This document shows, piece after piece, positions 9,224 through 19,604 of a stretch of 64,000 nucleotides of DNA. The translations under genes and the position numbers were made by a program. The notes beneath the pieces were generated by a model. That model did no database searches. It had not been told where the DNA came from and was given only the letters and a program-made list of their open reading frames with translations. Location: positions 1 through 64,000 of the forward strand of contig JAEMTE010000004.1 in the NCBI GenBank assembly GCA_016462445.1. Reading direction: 5' to 3'. The DNA comes from Candidatus Nanopelagicus sp. Its GTDB lineage: Bacteria; Actinomycetota; Actinomycetes; Nanopelagicales; Nanopelagicaceae. Positions within the stretch are counted from its first letter, which is position 1; each line of letters begins with the position of its first letter.

Positions 9224-9239
9224 CCGCTTAATCAAGCGG
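9224..9239. promoter_or_regulatory. perfect inverted repeat between sufR and ctaA
   Basis: CCGCTT-AATC-AAGCGG lies in the 87-bp gap between the divergent sufR and ctaA genes. There is no T-run on either side, so it looks more like an operator or a leader hairpin than a terminator. I do not recognise the binding protein. Confidence 0.4.
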
Positions 9240-9269
9240 GGTTAGGGCACAAACCAATAGGCTTAAATC

Positions 9270-10169
9270 ATGTTGGTAGCTAAAAAATCCCTCCCCGGAA
9301 GGCTTTTTGGCTTACTAGTTTTTCTACAAGGCGCATTAATCGTTACAGGTGGTGCGGTTCGACTCACCGGCTCCGGCCTTGGTTGTCCAACCTGGCCAGA
9401 GTGCACTCCAGGTTCCTACACGCCAGTCCCCTATCAAGCCGAAGGAGCGCTACATGCCTGGATTGAGTTTGGTAACCGTCTTTTAACCTTTGTACTTTTA
9501 TTCACCGCTGTTGCTTGCCTAATTGTTGCAATTAAGTCATCAAAAAATGCGGTAATGAAAACTCGCGTACGCATACTTGCAGCCTTACAGCTTCTTGGAA
9601 TATTAGGTCAGGGCGTGCTGGGTGGAATTACTGTTTTAACCGATCTGCATCCAATTCCAGTTGCTGGCCACTTTTTACTCTCTATATTTTTAATTGCAGG
9701 TGCGCTCTCATTGCGTTTTGAAATGATTGGAATAAGTCGTGAAAAAGCTGAAGGCTTAATTGCTGCCCTAATACCAATCCTGCTTTGGCTTACACTAATT
9801 GTTTTGATTATTGGCACAGTAGTTACCGGTAGTGGACCACATGCTGGAGATGAAAATGCAAAACGATTTGGTTTAGATCCTAAATCTGTCTCTTGGCTAC
9901 ACGCTGATTTTGTCATTGCATTGCTTGTGCTAAGCACCATTCTCTGGCTATTAATTAAACAATCTGGATCAGCTATATTAACTCGCAAAATTCAAATATT
10001 TCTTTTAGTCGCATTTGCGCAAGGCGGCATTGGGTATATTCAGTACTTAACTGGCTTACCTGAGATAATTGTGGGGGCGCATCTGCTTGGTGCCACGCTA
10101 GTCTGGGGTAGTGCTTGGAGCCTTATTAAGCACTCTGGTTCAAGTTTTAGATTGCGAAAGGTGAGTTAA
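9270..10169 (+). CDS. ctaA: heme A synthase (COX15/CtaA family)
   Basis: A 299-residue membrane enzyme that oxidises heme O to heme A for aa3-type cytochrome oxidase. It has about eight hydrophobic helices. The family cysteine pair is in the first extracellular loop (GLGCPTWPEC), next to GGAVRLTGSG. Further landmarks are IEFGNRLLT, VAGHFLLS, VVTGSGPHAGD, LHADFVIALL and VGAHLLGATL, which include the candidate heme ligands. The ATG at 270 of this region has only a weak AGG upstream. It is divergent from sufR, and its stop is immediately followed by the tkt ATG. The partner ctaB, often near tkt in actinobacteria, is not in the window. Confidence 0.93.
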   Translation: MLVAKKSLPGRLFGLLVFLQGALIVTGGAVRLTGSGLGCPTWPECTPGSYTPVPYQAEGALHAWIEFGNRLLTFVLLFTAVACLIVAIKSSKNAVMKTRVRILAALQLLGILGQGVLGGITVLTDLHPIPVAGHFLLSIFLIAGALSLRFEMIGISREKAEGLIAALIPILLWLTLIVLIIGTVVTGSGPHAGDENAKRFGLDPKSVSWLHADFVIALLVLSTILWLLIKQSGSAILTRKIQIFLLVAFAQGGIGYIQYLTGLPEIIVGAHLLGATLVWGSAWSLIKHSGSSFRLRKVS

Positions 10170-12236
10170 ATGCAATTGCTAAAATGGCAAGTACTAGATG
10201 ATAAAGCGGTTGCGATCTCACGAGCTTTTGCAATGGATGCAGCACAAAAGGTAGGAAACGGCCACCCTGGTACTGCCATGTCACTAGCCCCTGTTGCATA
10301 TACGCTTTTTCAACGAATTCTTAAACATGATCCAGCAAATCCAAATTGGATCGCTCGGGATCGCTTTATCCTCTCCTGTGGTCACTCTTCCTTAACCTTA
10401 TATATTCAACTTTATCTATCTGGTTACGGCTTGGAGCTGGAGGATCTGAAAAACTTTAGAACCCATCAGGCAAAGACACCTGGACACCCAGAGTATGGAC
10501 ACACATTAGGTGTTGAGACAACAACTGGTCCGCTTGGTCAGGGAGTTGCCAACGGTGTTGGTATGGCAATGGCAGCTAGATATGAAAAAGGAATGCTAGA
10601 TCCAGAGAATAAAACTGATTTGTTTGATCATAATATCTGGGTGCTCTGCTCCGATGGTGATCTACAAGAGGGCATTAGTGCTGAAGCATCATCACTTGCT
10701 GCAACTCAACAACTTGGCAACTTAAAAGTAATTTATGATGATAATCGAATTTCAATTGAGGGTGACACACATATCAGCGCAACTGAGGATGTCTCAGCTA
10801 GGTATCGTGCCTATGGCTGGGCGGTAATTGAGGTTGCTGCTAAAGCAGATGGTGATGTTGATCGAGAAAAATTAGAGGCAGCGATGATCACCGCAATTGC
10901 CGAGAAAAATAAACCAGTTCTGATTCATCTTCACACAGTTATTGCTTGGCCTGCGCCAAATGCAAAGGGCACTTCAAAGGCTCATGGCTCAGCATTAGGT
11001 GCTGATGAGATTGCTGCAACAAAGAAAATTCTAGGATTAGAGCCACAAGATTCATTTATCGCTCCAGATGATGTGATCGCTCATGCAAGAGCGGTGAAGG
11101 TTCGAGGAGCTGAGATTTATAAGCAGTGGCAGGTTAAATTTAATGAGTGGGAAAAGTCTAATCCACAATCTGCTCAATTATTAAATAGATTAATTAATAA
11201 GAAGTTACCCCCTGATTGGGATAAATCTTTACCAGTATTTCCAATTGATAAAGAGATTGCCACAAGAGCTGCCTCTGGCAAAGTAATTCAGGTGCTTGCA
11301 AAAACACTCCCAGAGTTCTGGGGTGGTTCAGCAGATTTAGCAGATAGCAATAACACCACCATTGAAGGTGGGGGCTCATTCTTACCAGCAACTAGCAAAA
11401 TGGCCGGAGCAAATCCATATGGTCGAATAATTCACTTTGGAATTCGTGAGCACGCTATGGGCGCGATTATAAATGGCGCAGCACTACATGGATTGGTAAA
11501 GCCATTTGCAGGAACATTTTTAGTATTTAGCGATTACATGCGCGGAGCGGTTCGCTTATCAGCGTTAATGCAACTACCAGTAACCTATGTTTGGACCCAT
11601 GATTCAATCGGTCTTGGTGAGGATGGGCCAACCCATCAACCAGTGGAACATCTAGCTGCACTACGTACTATTCCTGGTCTTGCTGTAATCAGACCTGCTG
11701 ATGCAAATGAAGTGAGCATCTGTTGGCAAGAGATTATTAAACGCGCTAAACCGGTTGGGTTGGCACTTTCGCGGCAAAATTTGCCAGTACTTGATCGCAA
11801 TAAATACGCATCTGCGCAAGGAGCTGCAAATGGTGCATATGTTTTAGCTTATGGCAGTGCGGACTCAAAAGATAAGTGTGAGGTAATTTTAATTGCTACC
11901 GGCTCAGAGATTCACCTGGCAATTGCAGCCAGGGAAAAATTAGCAGAAGAGGGCATTAAGGCTCGAGTAGTTAGTGCGCCCTGCCTTGAATGGTTTAAGG
12001 AGCAGCCTGAGAGTTATCGAAATCAAGTTTTGCCTAAAACAATTAAAGCACGGGTAAGCATCGAGGCAGGTGTAGCACAGCCTTGGTATCAATATATTGG
12101 TGATAGCGGTGTTCCTATCTCGGTAGAAAGTTTTGGGGCATCAGCTAGCGCATCTGTTTTGTTTAAAGAGTTTGGATTTACCGTTGAGAATGTAGTCAGC
12201 GCAGCTAAAGAAAGTATTCGCAACGCAAATGGGTAA
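10170..12236 (+). CDS. tkt: transketolase
   Basis: A 688-residue thiamine-diphosphate enzyme that moves two-carbon units between sugar phosphates in the non-oxidative pentose phosphate pathway. Motifs are VGNGHPGTAMSLAP, GHSSLTLYIQLYLSGY, TTGPLGQG, the ThDP-binding CSDGDLQEG, FGIREHAMGA, LGEDGPTHQPVEHLA and a C-terminal domain with LIATGSEI. The ATG directly abuts the ctaA stop (TAAATG) and is preceded by AAGGTGAG. It overlaps tal by 8 bp. Length is normal. Confidence 0.97.
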   Translation: MQLLKWQVLDDKAVAISRAFAMDAAQKVGNGHPGTAMSLAPVAYTLFQRILKHDPANPNWIARDRFILSCGHSSLTLYIQLYLSGYGLELEDLKNFRTHQAKTPGHPEYGHTLGVETTTGPLGQGVANGVGMAMAARYEKGMLDPENKTDLFDHNIWVLCSDGDLQEGISAEASSLAATQQLGNLKVIYDDNRISIEGDTHISATEDVSARYRAYGWAVIEVAAKADGDVDREKLEAAMITAIAEKNKPVLIHLHTVIAWPAPNAKGTSKAHGSALGADEIAATKKILGLEPQDSFIAPDDVIAHARAVKVRGAEIYKQWQVKFNEWEKSNPQSAQLLNRLINKKLPPDWDKSLPVFPIDKEIATRAASGKVIQVLAKTLPEFWGGSADLADSNNTTIEGGGSFLPATSKMAGANPYGRIIHFGIREHAMGAIINGAALHGLVKPFAGTFLVFSDYMRGAVRLSALMQLPVTYVWTHDSIGLGEDGPTHQPVEHLAALRTIPGLAVIRPADANEVSICWQEIIKRAKPVGLALSRQNLPVLDRNKYASAQGAANGAYVLAYGSADSKDKCEVILIATGSEIHLAIAAREKLAEEGIKARVVSAPCLEWFKEQPESYRNQVLPKTIKARVSIEAGVAQPWYQYIGDSGVPISVESFGASASASVLFKEFGFTVENVVSAAKESIRNANG

Positions 12237-13311
12237 TGCGTTGGCACAAATATCCCAAAGTGGGGTTGCAGTTTGGCTTGATGATTTATCTAGAGATCGC
12301 TTAAAAAATGGCTCATTAAATAAATTAATCCAAACCGATAATGTGGTTGGGGTAACTACTAATCCAAATATTTTTGCAACGGCAATTAGCAACTCGCAAC
12401 TTTATCAAGGTGATATAAAGCAGAATAAGGATAAATCAACTGAAGAGATCATTACTAAATTGACTACCGATGATGTTCGAAGTGCCTGTGATCTATTTAG
12501 TGAGATTTTTAAGAGTACTAATGGCGTTGATGGCAGAGTATCAATTGAGGTTGATCCCAGATTTGCTCGGGATACTGCCGCCACTATTGGGCAAGGTAAG
12601 CAGTTGTGGCAAATTATCGATCGTCCAAATCTATTAATAAAGGTACCGGCTACCATTGAAGGATTACCTGCTATAACAGATTTAATATCCAGCGGAATTA
12701 GCGTCAATGTCACCTTAATTTTCTCGGTCAATAGATACAAAGAGGTTTTAGCTGCATATGCAGCAGGATTAGAAAAAGGATTAAGCAATGGAGCTTCAAT
12801 AAGAAACATCCACTCAGTTGCCTCTTTTTTTATTAGCCGAATTGATTCTGAAGTAGATAAACAGCTTCCAATAGATTCTGAGTTACGTGGCATGACGGCA
12901 ATTGCAAATGCTGTGATGGCATACGAGGCGTGTTTAGCATTTGAAAAAACTCCTCGCTGGCAAAGCTTGAAAGATAAGGGTGGGAATCTGCAGCGCCCGC
13001 TTTGGGCATCAACTGGTGTTAAAGATCGTGCCTATGATCCAACTCGTTATGTAATGTTGTTAGTTGCAAAAAATACTGTTAATACAATGCCAGAGGCAAC
13101 TTTAAATATAGTCAGAGATTCTGGCATTTTTAGTGGTGACACAATTACACCAAATATAAAGAGTGCTAAGGCAACCTTAGCTAAATTGGCGATGGCAGGT
13201 ATTGATCTAGATAAGGTAACCAAGCACTTAGAGATTGATGGGGTGGCTAAATTTGAGGCCGCTTGGTTAGATTTAATGAATTCAGTCAAAACAGTTGCTA
13301 TCGGATCATAA
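12229..13311 (+). CDS. tal: transaldolase
   Basis: A 360-residue actinobacterial-type transaldolase that moves three-carbon units in the pentose phosphate pathway. Landmarks are SGVAVWLDDLSRDRL, VGVTTNPNIFATAI, VSIEVDPRFARDT, the Schiff-base lysine in NLLIKVPATIEGLPAI, SVNVTLIFSVNRY and PLWASTGVKD. The ATG at 12229 overlaps the end of tkt by 8 bp; a TTG four codons on is a possible alternative. The stop codon abuts the pgi ATG, so tkt, tal and pgi form one transcriptional unit. Confidence 0.96.
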   Translation: MGNALAQISQSGVAVWLDDLSRDRLKNGSLNKLIQTDNVVGVTTNPNIFATAISNSQLYQGDIKQNKDKSTEEIITKLTTDDVRSACDLFSEIFKSTNGVDGRVSIEVDPRFARDTAATIGQGKQLWQIIDRPNLLIKVPATIEGLPAITDLISSGISVNVTLIFSVNRYKEVLAAYAAGLEKGLSNGASIRNIHSVASFFISRIDSEVDKQLPIDSELRGMTAIANAVMAYEACLAFEKTPRWQSLKDKGGNLQRPLWASTGVKDRAYDPTRYVMLLVAKNTVNTMPEATLNIVRDSGIFSGDTITPNIKSAKATLAKLAMAGIDLDKVTKHLEIDGVAKFEAAWLDLMNSVKTVAIGS

Positions 13312-14826
13312 ATGAAAATATCCGGGCCAGTTTTAGATAGAAATAAGCCAGAGATAATTGCAAAGTTAGCTGCAATTGCTCCAAGAATTGCTAAGAAGGA
13401 TCCAAATATATGGGGAGTAAAGAGTGAGGCAGCAACTCGCCTTGATTGGATTGATCTGCCTACCAGATCCCGAGATCTTCTTCCCCAGCTAGATGCACTA
13501 TCTGCTTGGGCTAGAAGCAATAAATTAACTCACATTCTTTTGTGTGGCATGGGCGGTTCATCTCTTGCACCGGAAGTAATAGCTGCAACCTATAAAAAAG
13601 AATTAACAGTCCTTGATTCTACAGACCCTGCTCAAATAAGTAATTCGATCCCAAAGAATTTAAATGAGGCAGTTATAGTAATAGCTTCAAAATCTGGTGG
13701 CACAATTGAGACGCAATCTCAATTTAAGTTCTACCAAAAAATATTTTTAGATAGTAATCTAAACCCTACCGATCACATAGTGATTATTACTGATCCAGCA
13801 ACCGTACTTGATAAATCAGCTCGCTCTGGTGGCTTTCGAGTAATTAATGCAGATCCAAATGTTGGTGGGCGATTTAGTGCTTTGTCAGCCTTTGGCTTAG
13901 TGCCCGCCGCATTAGTGGGAGTTGATATATCTATTTTGCTAGATGATGCGGAGAAAGCATCTCGTAAGTTTTTGTCTGAGGATTCACCTGCAATCTCTAT
14001 TGCAGCAGCATTATTCTCAGCTACAGATCAAATAATTAGCTTTTGTGATAAGAACTCAAATACGCCTGGATTATCAGATTGGATTGAACAATTAGTAGCT
14101 GAATCTACTGGGAAGGATCAAACTGGCCGCCTACCAGTAGTTATTGATGAACCTGCCAAAGAACATACTGGATTATCCGTTGGATTTGTAAAGGGTGATT
14201 TTGATTTAGTTATTGAAGCATCTTTAGGTGAGCAATTTATTTTGTGGGAGTGGGTAACCGCACTTCTTTGCCACCTGCTAGATGTTGATCCCTTTAATCA
14301 ACCAAATGTGACTGAAGCAAAGGATCGAACAGCGAAAATTCTTTTGGATCTGGATAAAGGTAGCTTTATATTCCCTAAGCCCACCTATGAAGATGCTGAT
14401 CTTGCGATCTACTCAAATACCTCAGTTAAGAGCCTTACTGATTTTGTAAAAACACCCGCTACCTACTTTGCTGTAATGGCATATTTAACAAGAGGCAGCG
14501 ATGATGAGATTGCAAAGTTGCAGCCACTAATTTTTAGTAAAAGTAAGCGAGCTACTACCTTTGGTTGGGGACCTAGGTTTCTTCACTCAACTGGGCAGTT
14601 TCATAAGGGCGGTCAGCAAAATGGAGCTTTTATTCAGATAACTGGTGAATCTAAAGACGATATCAAAATTCCAGGTGAGAACTACTCGTTTTCACAATTA
14701 ATTATGGCGCAGGCACTTGGTGATGCCGCTGCACTTTCAGAACGAAATTTACCTTTGATTCGAATTCACTTGAAGAATCGTAAAGAAGGTATAGCAAAAT
14801 TACTGGCAGAGATTAAAAAGAATTAA
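13312..14826 (+). CDS. pgi: glucose-6-phosphate isomerase
   Basis: A 504-residue SIS-fold isomerase interconverting glucose-6-phosphate and fructose-6-phosphate. Motifs are CGMGGSSLAPEV, ASKSGGTIETQSQFK, NVGGRFSALSAFGLVPA and FLHSTGQFHKGG. It is shorter than the 550-residue E. coli type. It resembles the isomerase half of the fused Tal-Pgi proteins found in some bacteria, which fits its position directly after tal (TAA-ATG junction). Its stop overlaps the stop of the convergent rbpA by 4 bp. Confidence 0.93.
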   Translation: MKISGPVLDRNKPEIIAKLAAIAPRIAKKDPNIWGVKSEAATRLDWIDLPTRSRDLLPQLDALSAWARSNKLTHILLCGMGGSSLAPEVIAATYKKELTVLDSTDPAQISNSIPKNLNEAVIVIASKSGGTIETQSQFKFYQKIFLDSNLNPTDHIVIITDPATVLDKSARSGGFRVINADPNVGGRFSALSAFGLVPAALVGVDISILLDDAEKASRKFLSEDSPAISIAAALFSATDQIISFCDKNSNTPGLSDWIEQLVAESTGKDQTGRLPVVIDEPAKEHTGLSVGFVKGDFDLVIEASLGEQFILWEWVTALLCHLLDVDPFNQPNVTEAKDRTAKILLDLDKGSFIFPKPTYEDADLAIYSNTSVKSLTDFVKTPATYFAVMAYLTRGSDDEIAKLQPLIFSKSKRATTFGWGPRFLHSTGQFHKGGQQNGAFIQITGESKDDIKIPGENYSFSQLIMAQALGDAAALSERNLPLIRIHLKNRKEGIAKLLAEIKKN

Positions 14827-15164
14827 TCCTCACCACGTATTTTTTTAAGGGCAATATCTAAAACTTTATTAGCCTCTGCCTCAGTGCGGCGCTCTTTTAC
14901 ATAAGCTAAATGTGTTTTATATGGTTCATTTTTCATTGGCATTGGTGGTTTATTTTTATCCTGGCCAGCCGGAAAACCACATCTTGGACAATCCCACTCG
15001 GCAGGGACCTCTACTGTGCCATCTTCGGCAAAAGAAGGTTTGGTTTCATGGCCATTAGCACACCAATATGAAACTCTAAAGCGAGCAATTGACTCACCAC
15101 GCTCAGCCTCACCCATCGGTCCAGCACCAACACGACTACCACGAATTGCACTTCCACCAGCCAT
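14823..15164 (-). CDS. rbpA: RNA polymerase-binding protein RbpA
   Basis: A 113-residue actinobacteria-specific transcription factor that binds RNA polymerase and the principal sigma factor and stabilises open complexes. It has the N-terminal tail GGSAIRGSRVGAGPMGEAERGE and the core YWCANGH...AEWDCPRCGFPAG with its zinc-type cysteines. The C-terminal sigma-interacting helices (YKTHLAYVKERRTEAEA...LDIAL) follow. An AAAGGAG site 5 nt upstream fixes the ATG. It follows secG by 22 bp and converges on pgi with overlapping stops. Confidence 0.97.
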   Translation of the reverse strand: MAGGSAIRGSRVGAGPMGEAERGESIARFRVSYWCANGHETKPSFAEDGTVEVPAEWDCPRCGFPAGQDKNKPPMPMKNEPYKTHLAYVKERRTEAEANKVLDIALKKIRGED

Positions 15165-15186
15165 TTTTACTCCTTTGGTTTTGTAA

Positions 15187-15414
15187 TTACTTCAATAACA
15201 AACTAAGTGCAACAACTGTTGCAAACCAAACACCACCGACAACAATTGTTATGCGATCTAAATTCTTTTCAACAACTGAAGAGCCTCCGTATGTTGAAGA
15301 GATACCACCACCAAAAAGATCTGATAAGCCAGAACCCTTGCCCTTATGTAGTAAAACTAAAACAATCATCAAGATACTTGCAACTATCAAAAGAATAGAA
15401 AGAGATAAAGTCAT
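15187..15414 (-). CDS. secG: protein translocase subunit SecG
   Basis: A 75-residue membrane protein of the SecYEG channel. It has two hydrophobic helices (about 2-21 and 55-74) around a cytoplasmic loop with the family motif LLHKGKGSGLSDLFGGG. The ATG has GAAGGCGAG upstream. The 89-bp gap to tpiA has a TAGTAT -10-like hexamer on the minus strand, so secG-rbpA may have its own promoter. Pairing with tpiA-pgk-gap is conserved in actinobacteria. Confidence 0.95.
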   Translation of the reverse strand: MTLSLSILLIVASILMIVLVLLHKGKGSGLSDLFGGGISSTYGGSSVVEKNLDRITIVVGGVWFATVVALSLLLK

Positions 15415-15503
15415 TTACTCGCCTTCACTAACTAGAGCCTAAAGCCTGTTGGCTATCGGCAAAGGATACTATCTTTTGCTCTACTTTTCTTAATTAAGCC
15501 GAT

Positions 15504-16286
15504 CTAAGCCTTATTTAGCACTCTATGGAATTTAGATATCCGCGCAAACTCTTCTGGATCAAGGCAGGCTCCCCCTACTAACGCCCCATCTATATCTGGC
15601 TCTTTCATAATATCCAAGGTATTAATTGATTTTACGGAACCGCCATAAATAATTCGACAATTATCTGCAATCTCATCACTGCCAATTTTACGAAGCTCTT
15701 GCCTAATTGCAGCACAAACCTCTTGTGCATCCTCAGGGGTTGCAGTCTTGCCAGTTCCAATTGCCCATACTGGTTCATAAGCAACTACAATTTTCTTTAA
15801 ATCAGGTTTGTGTAATCCTTTAAGAGCATTTCGTAATTGCGTTAAAACATAAGCCACATGAGTACCCGCTTCTCTAACCGATAGCTCCTCCCCGACACAA
15901 AGAATTGGTTTTAACTCATTTGCAAATACTGCCTTAATCTTTCGGTTGAGTAGTTCATCATCCTCTTTATGATTTGTGCGGCGCTCACTATGACCAACTA
16001 ATACATAAGTGCAGCCAAGCTTTGCCAACATAACACCTGAGATCTCTCCAGTAAATGCACCAGATTGCGCTGTTGATATGTCTTGAGCACCATAAAGTAA
16101 ACGCAAGCGGTCACCATCAATTAAAGTTTGCACAGATCTAATATCTGTAAATGGTGGAATAACAACCACTTCAACAGCATCATAATCACGATCATCTAGT
16201 GAATAGGCTAATTTTTGAGTCACCGCTATTGCCTCAAGATGATTTAAATTCATCTTCCAATTTCCGGCAATCAAAGGTTTACGCAT
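15504..16286 (-). CDS. tpiA: triosephosphate isomerase
   Basis: A 260-residue TIM-barrel enzyme interconverting dihydroxyacetone phosphate and glyceraldehyde-3-phosphate. Motifs are AGNWKMNLN with the active-site lysine, [10 protein letters not shown] with the catalytic histidine, [14 protein letters not shown] with the catalytic glutamate, and the phosphate-binding YGGSVK and [16 protein letters not shown] site precedes the ATG. It is 9 bp after pgk in the gap-pgk-tpiA glycolytic operon. Confidence 0.97.
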   Translation of the reverse strand: MRKPLIAGNWKMNLNHLEAIAVTQKLAYSLDDRDYDAVEVVVIPPFTDIRSVQTLIDGDRLRLLYGAQDISTAQSGAFTGEISGVMLAKLGCTYVLVGHSERRTNHKEDDELLNRKIKAVFANELKPILCVGEELSVREAGTHVAYVLTQLRNALKGLHKPDLKKIVVAYEPVWAIGTGKTATPEDAQEVCAAIRQELRKIGSDEIADNCRIIYGGSVKSINTLDIMKEPDIDGALVGGACLDPEEFARISKFHRVLNKA

Positions 16287-16295
16287 TTCTCTCCC

Positions 16296-17483
16296 TTACT
16301 TACTTAAAGCGACTAGGCCAGGCAAATCTTTTCCTTCAAGATACTCAAGAGATGCACCCCCACCAGTTGAGATATAACTAAACTCATTATCTGCAAAGCC
16401 TAGTTTACGAACCGCTGCTGCTGAATCTCCCCCGCCGACAACTGCCATTCCATCAACTTGAGTCAATGCTTTTGCGATGGTCTTTGTACCATGTGAGAAA
16501 TTTTCAAACTCAAAAACTCCCATTGGTCCATTCCAAAAAACTGTTTTACATTGCGCAATTGCGACAGCAAAGTTACTAGCAGAGGCTGGTCCAATATCTA
16601 AACCCATTTGATCAGCAGGTATCGCATCAGCTAAGACTAAGGTTGGTTTAGCATCTGCAGAAAACTCTGGTGCAACAACTATATCAATCGGTAGCAGAAA
16701 CTTAATTCCCAACTTCTCAGCTCGGAGAAGTAATTCTCTTACCGTTGGAATTAATTCTGGCTCAACTAATGATTTGCCAATCTGCTTACCTTGGGCGGCT
16801 AGAAAGGTAAAGACCATTCCACCGCCAACAGCAATTACATTGACCTTCTCTAAGAGATTAGAAATAACTGCAATCTTGTCTGAAACCTTAGCTCCCCCCA
16901 ACACGACGGCATATGGTCGATCTGGATTCTTAGTTAACCTTTCTAGTACATCAACCTCAGCACAAATAAGATCGCCCGCAGCATTTGGTAATAATTTAGC
17001 CAATTCATAAACCGATGCATGTTTACGGTGCACAGCGCCAAAGCCATCGCCAATATATATGTCGCCATAGGTAGCTAACTCTGCTGCTAATACTGAGCGC
17101 TCAGATTCATCTTTACTAGTCTCAGCAGATTCAAAACGAATATTTTCAAGAAGCATAACTTCACCACTTTTTAATGCTCGTGCTTGGCTAGCTACGCCAG
17201 TGATTGCACTGGAAAACTTAACTTCGATTTTAAGTAATTCACCTAATCGTTTTGCTATTGGAGCTAATGATAATTCAATTTTGCGCTCACCCTTTGGCCT
17301 ACCTAGGTGGGCAAGAATCACAATTGAACAATTACCTGCAAGCAGCTTATTTATTGTGGCAAGGGAGGCACGAATGCGTCCATCGTCAGTAATAACACCA
17401 TCTTTAATTGGAACATTTAAATCACAGCGCAAAATTACCCGAGCGTTTTGTGGATCTAATTGGGAAAGTGTTTTTATGCCCAT
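16296..17483 (-). CDS. pgk: phosphoglycerate kinase
   Basis: A 395-residue two-domain kinase that makes ATP from 1,3-bisphosphoglycerate. Motifs are RVILRCDLNVPIKDG, ILAHLGRPKG, MLLENIRF, YIGDGFGAVHRKHAS, VLGGAKVSDK, WNGPMGVFE and the nucleotide loop VVGGGDSAAAV with STGGGASLEYLEG. Length is standard. It starts 5 bp after the gap stop codon and is followed by tpiA on the same transcript. Confidence 0.97.
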   Translation of the reverse strand: MGIKTLSQLDPQNARVILRCDLNVPIKDGVITDDGRIRASLATINKLLAGNCSIVILAHLGRPKGERKIELSLAPIAKRLGELLKIEVKFSSAITGVASQARALKSGEVMLLENIRFESAETSKDESERSVLAAELATYGDIYIGDGFGAVHRKHASVYELAKLLPNAAGDLICAEVDVLERLTKNPDRPYAVVLGGAKVSDKIAVISNLLEKVNVIAVGGGMVFTFLAAQGKQIGKSLVEPELIPTVRELLLRAEKLGIKFLLPIDIVVAPEFSADAKPTLVLADAIPADQMGLDIGPASASNFAVAIAQCKTVFWNGPMGVFEFENFSHGTKTIAKALTQVDGMAVVGGGDSAAAVRKLGFADNEFSYISTGGGASLEYLEGKDLPGLVALSK

Positions 17484-17488
17484 CTAAA

Positions 17489-18502
<1,014 letters not shown>

Positions 18503-18533
18503 CTAAACCATAATTAATATTTTTACCAAAATT

Positions 18534-18557
18534 AGCACCACAACGTTGTGAGGTGCT
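18534..18557 (-). terminator. inverted repeat between whiA and gap, candidate terminator or operator
   Basis: On the minus strand AGCAC-CT-CACAACGTTGTG-GTGCT forms a stem with a perfect 12-base palindrome at its centre and is followed by AATTTT. It lies 27 bp after the whiA stop and upstream of the gap promoter. This fits a weak whiA terminator. The central palindrome could also be an operator controlling gap. Confidence 0.45.
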
Positions 18558-18583
18558 TATCTTATCAGGAAATTATCTTCGGA

Positions 18584-19561
18584 TTAGTTCAATAAATCAG
18601 GACTAATACTGGCTTCAGTATCTGGTACACCTAATTCGCGAGCACGCTTATCAGCCATCGCAAGTAATCTACGAATTCGGCCTGCAATTGCATCCTTTGT
18701 CATTGGCGGCGTTGCAAGAGAGCCAAGCTCCTCCAAACTCGCTTGCCCATGATTGACCCTAAGTTCTCCTGCCTCCTTTAGGTGGTCGGGAATCTCAACA
18801 CCTAAAATCTCCATTGCGCGCTGCACTCTTGCTGATGCAGCAACTGCAGCCCGAGCTGATCTGCGTAGATTTGCATCATCAAAATTTGCTAATCTGTTTG
18901 CAGTTGCCCGCACTTCACGGCGCATTCGCCGTTCCTCCCATGCCAAAACTGTTTCATGCGCGCCTAATCTAGTCAGCAGTGCGCCAATTGCATCACCATC
19001 GCGAATTACAACTCGATCTACACCACGTACCTCACGCGCCTTTGCAGTTATTCCTAATCTACGGGCGGCGCCAACTAAAGCAAGAGCAGCTTCAGGTCCA
19101 GGACAGGTAATCTCTAGTGCAGATGATCTACCAGGTTCAGTTAAGGAACCATGTGCTAAAAATGCACCGCGCCAAGCAGCCTCTGAATCACAAATTGCAG
19201 CAGAGACAACCTGTGGAGGCAATCCTCTAATTGGTCGATTATTTGCATCGACTAATCCAGTTTGTCTAGCAAGTGCATCACCATCTGCTAAAACTCGAAC
19301 AATATAGCGAGAGCCTTTGCGAATTCCACTAGCGGAGACAACTGATAATTCACTTTCATGTCCAAAGACCTCAGCAATATCTTTACGCAACCGGCGGGCT
19401 GTTTGCGCAGTATCTAATTCAACCTCAACAATTATCTTTCCAGCGGCTACATGAAGGCCGCCAGCAAATCTGAGCAGTGAAGAAACCTCAGATTTACGAC
19501 AACAAGGCTTGGTTATAGATAGCCTACTTAGCTCATCTTTAACCGCTTCAGTCATTGCCAT
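18584..19561 (-). CDS. whiA: sporulation/cell-division regulator WhiA
   Basis: A 325-residue DNA-binding protein conserved in Gram-positive bacteria. It has an N-terminal LAGLIDADG-like domain ([31 protein letters not shown]) and a C-terminal helix-turn-helix ([37 protein letters not shown]). In Streptomyces WhiA acts with WhiB on division genes. Here, in a presumably non-sporulating organism, a general role in division or growth is inferred. AGAGGAG 6 nt upstream supports the ATG. It follows yvcK by 43 bp, the usual pairing. Confidence 0.95.
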   Translation of the reverse strand: MAMTEAVKDELSRLSITKPCCRKSEVSSLLRFAGGLHVAAGKIIVEVELDTAQTARRLRKDIAEVFGHESELSVVSASGIRKGSRYIVRVLADGDALARQTGLVDANNRPIRGLPPQVVSAAICDSEAAWRGAFLAHGSLTEPGRSSALEITCPGPEAALALVGAARRLGITAKAREVRGVDRVVIRDGDAIGALLTRLGAHETVLAWEERRMRREVRATANRLANFDDANLRRSARAAVAASARVQRAMEILGVEIPDHLKEAGELRVNHGQASLEELGSLATPPMTKDAIAGRIRRLLAMADKRARELGVPDTEASISPDLLN

Positions 19562-19604
19562 TTAATTCTCCTCTAACCGTTTAATGGGGTTATCTAAGCA
19601 GGTA

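Noticed and set aside
12405-13520. 162-aa and 157-aa minus-strand ORFs opposite tal and pgi
   Set aside because: They lie wholly opposite conserved transaldolase and isomerase motifs and have no family resemblance.
18753-19307. 184-aa plus-strand ORF opposite whiA
   Set aside because: Antisense shadow with Ser/Arg/Ala bias; whiA motifs are clear on the minus strand.
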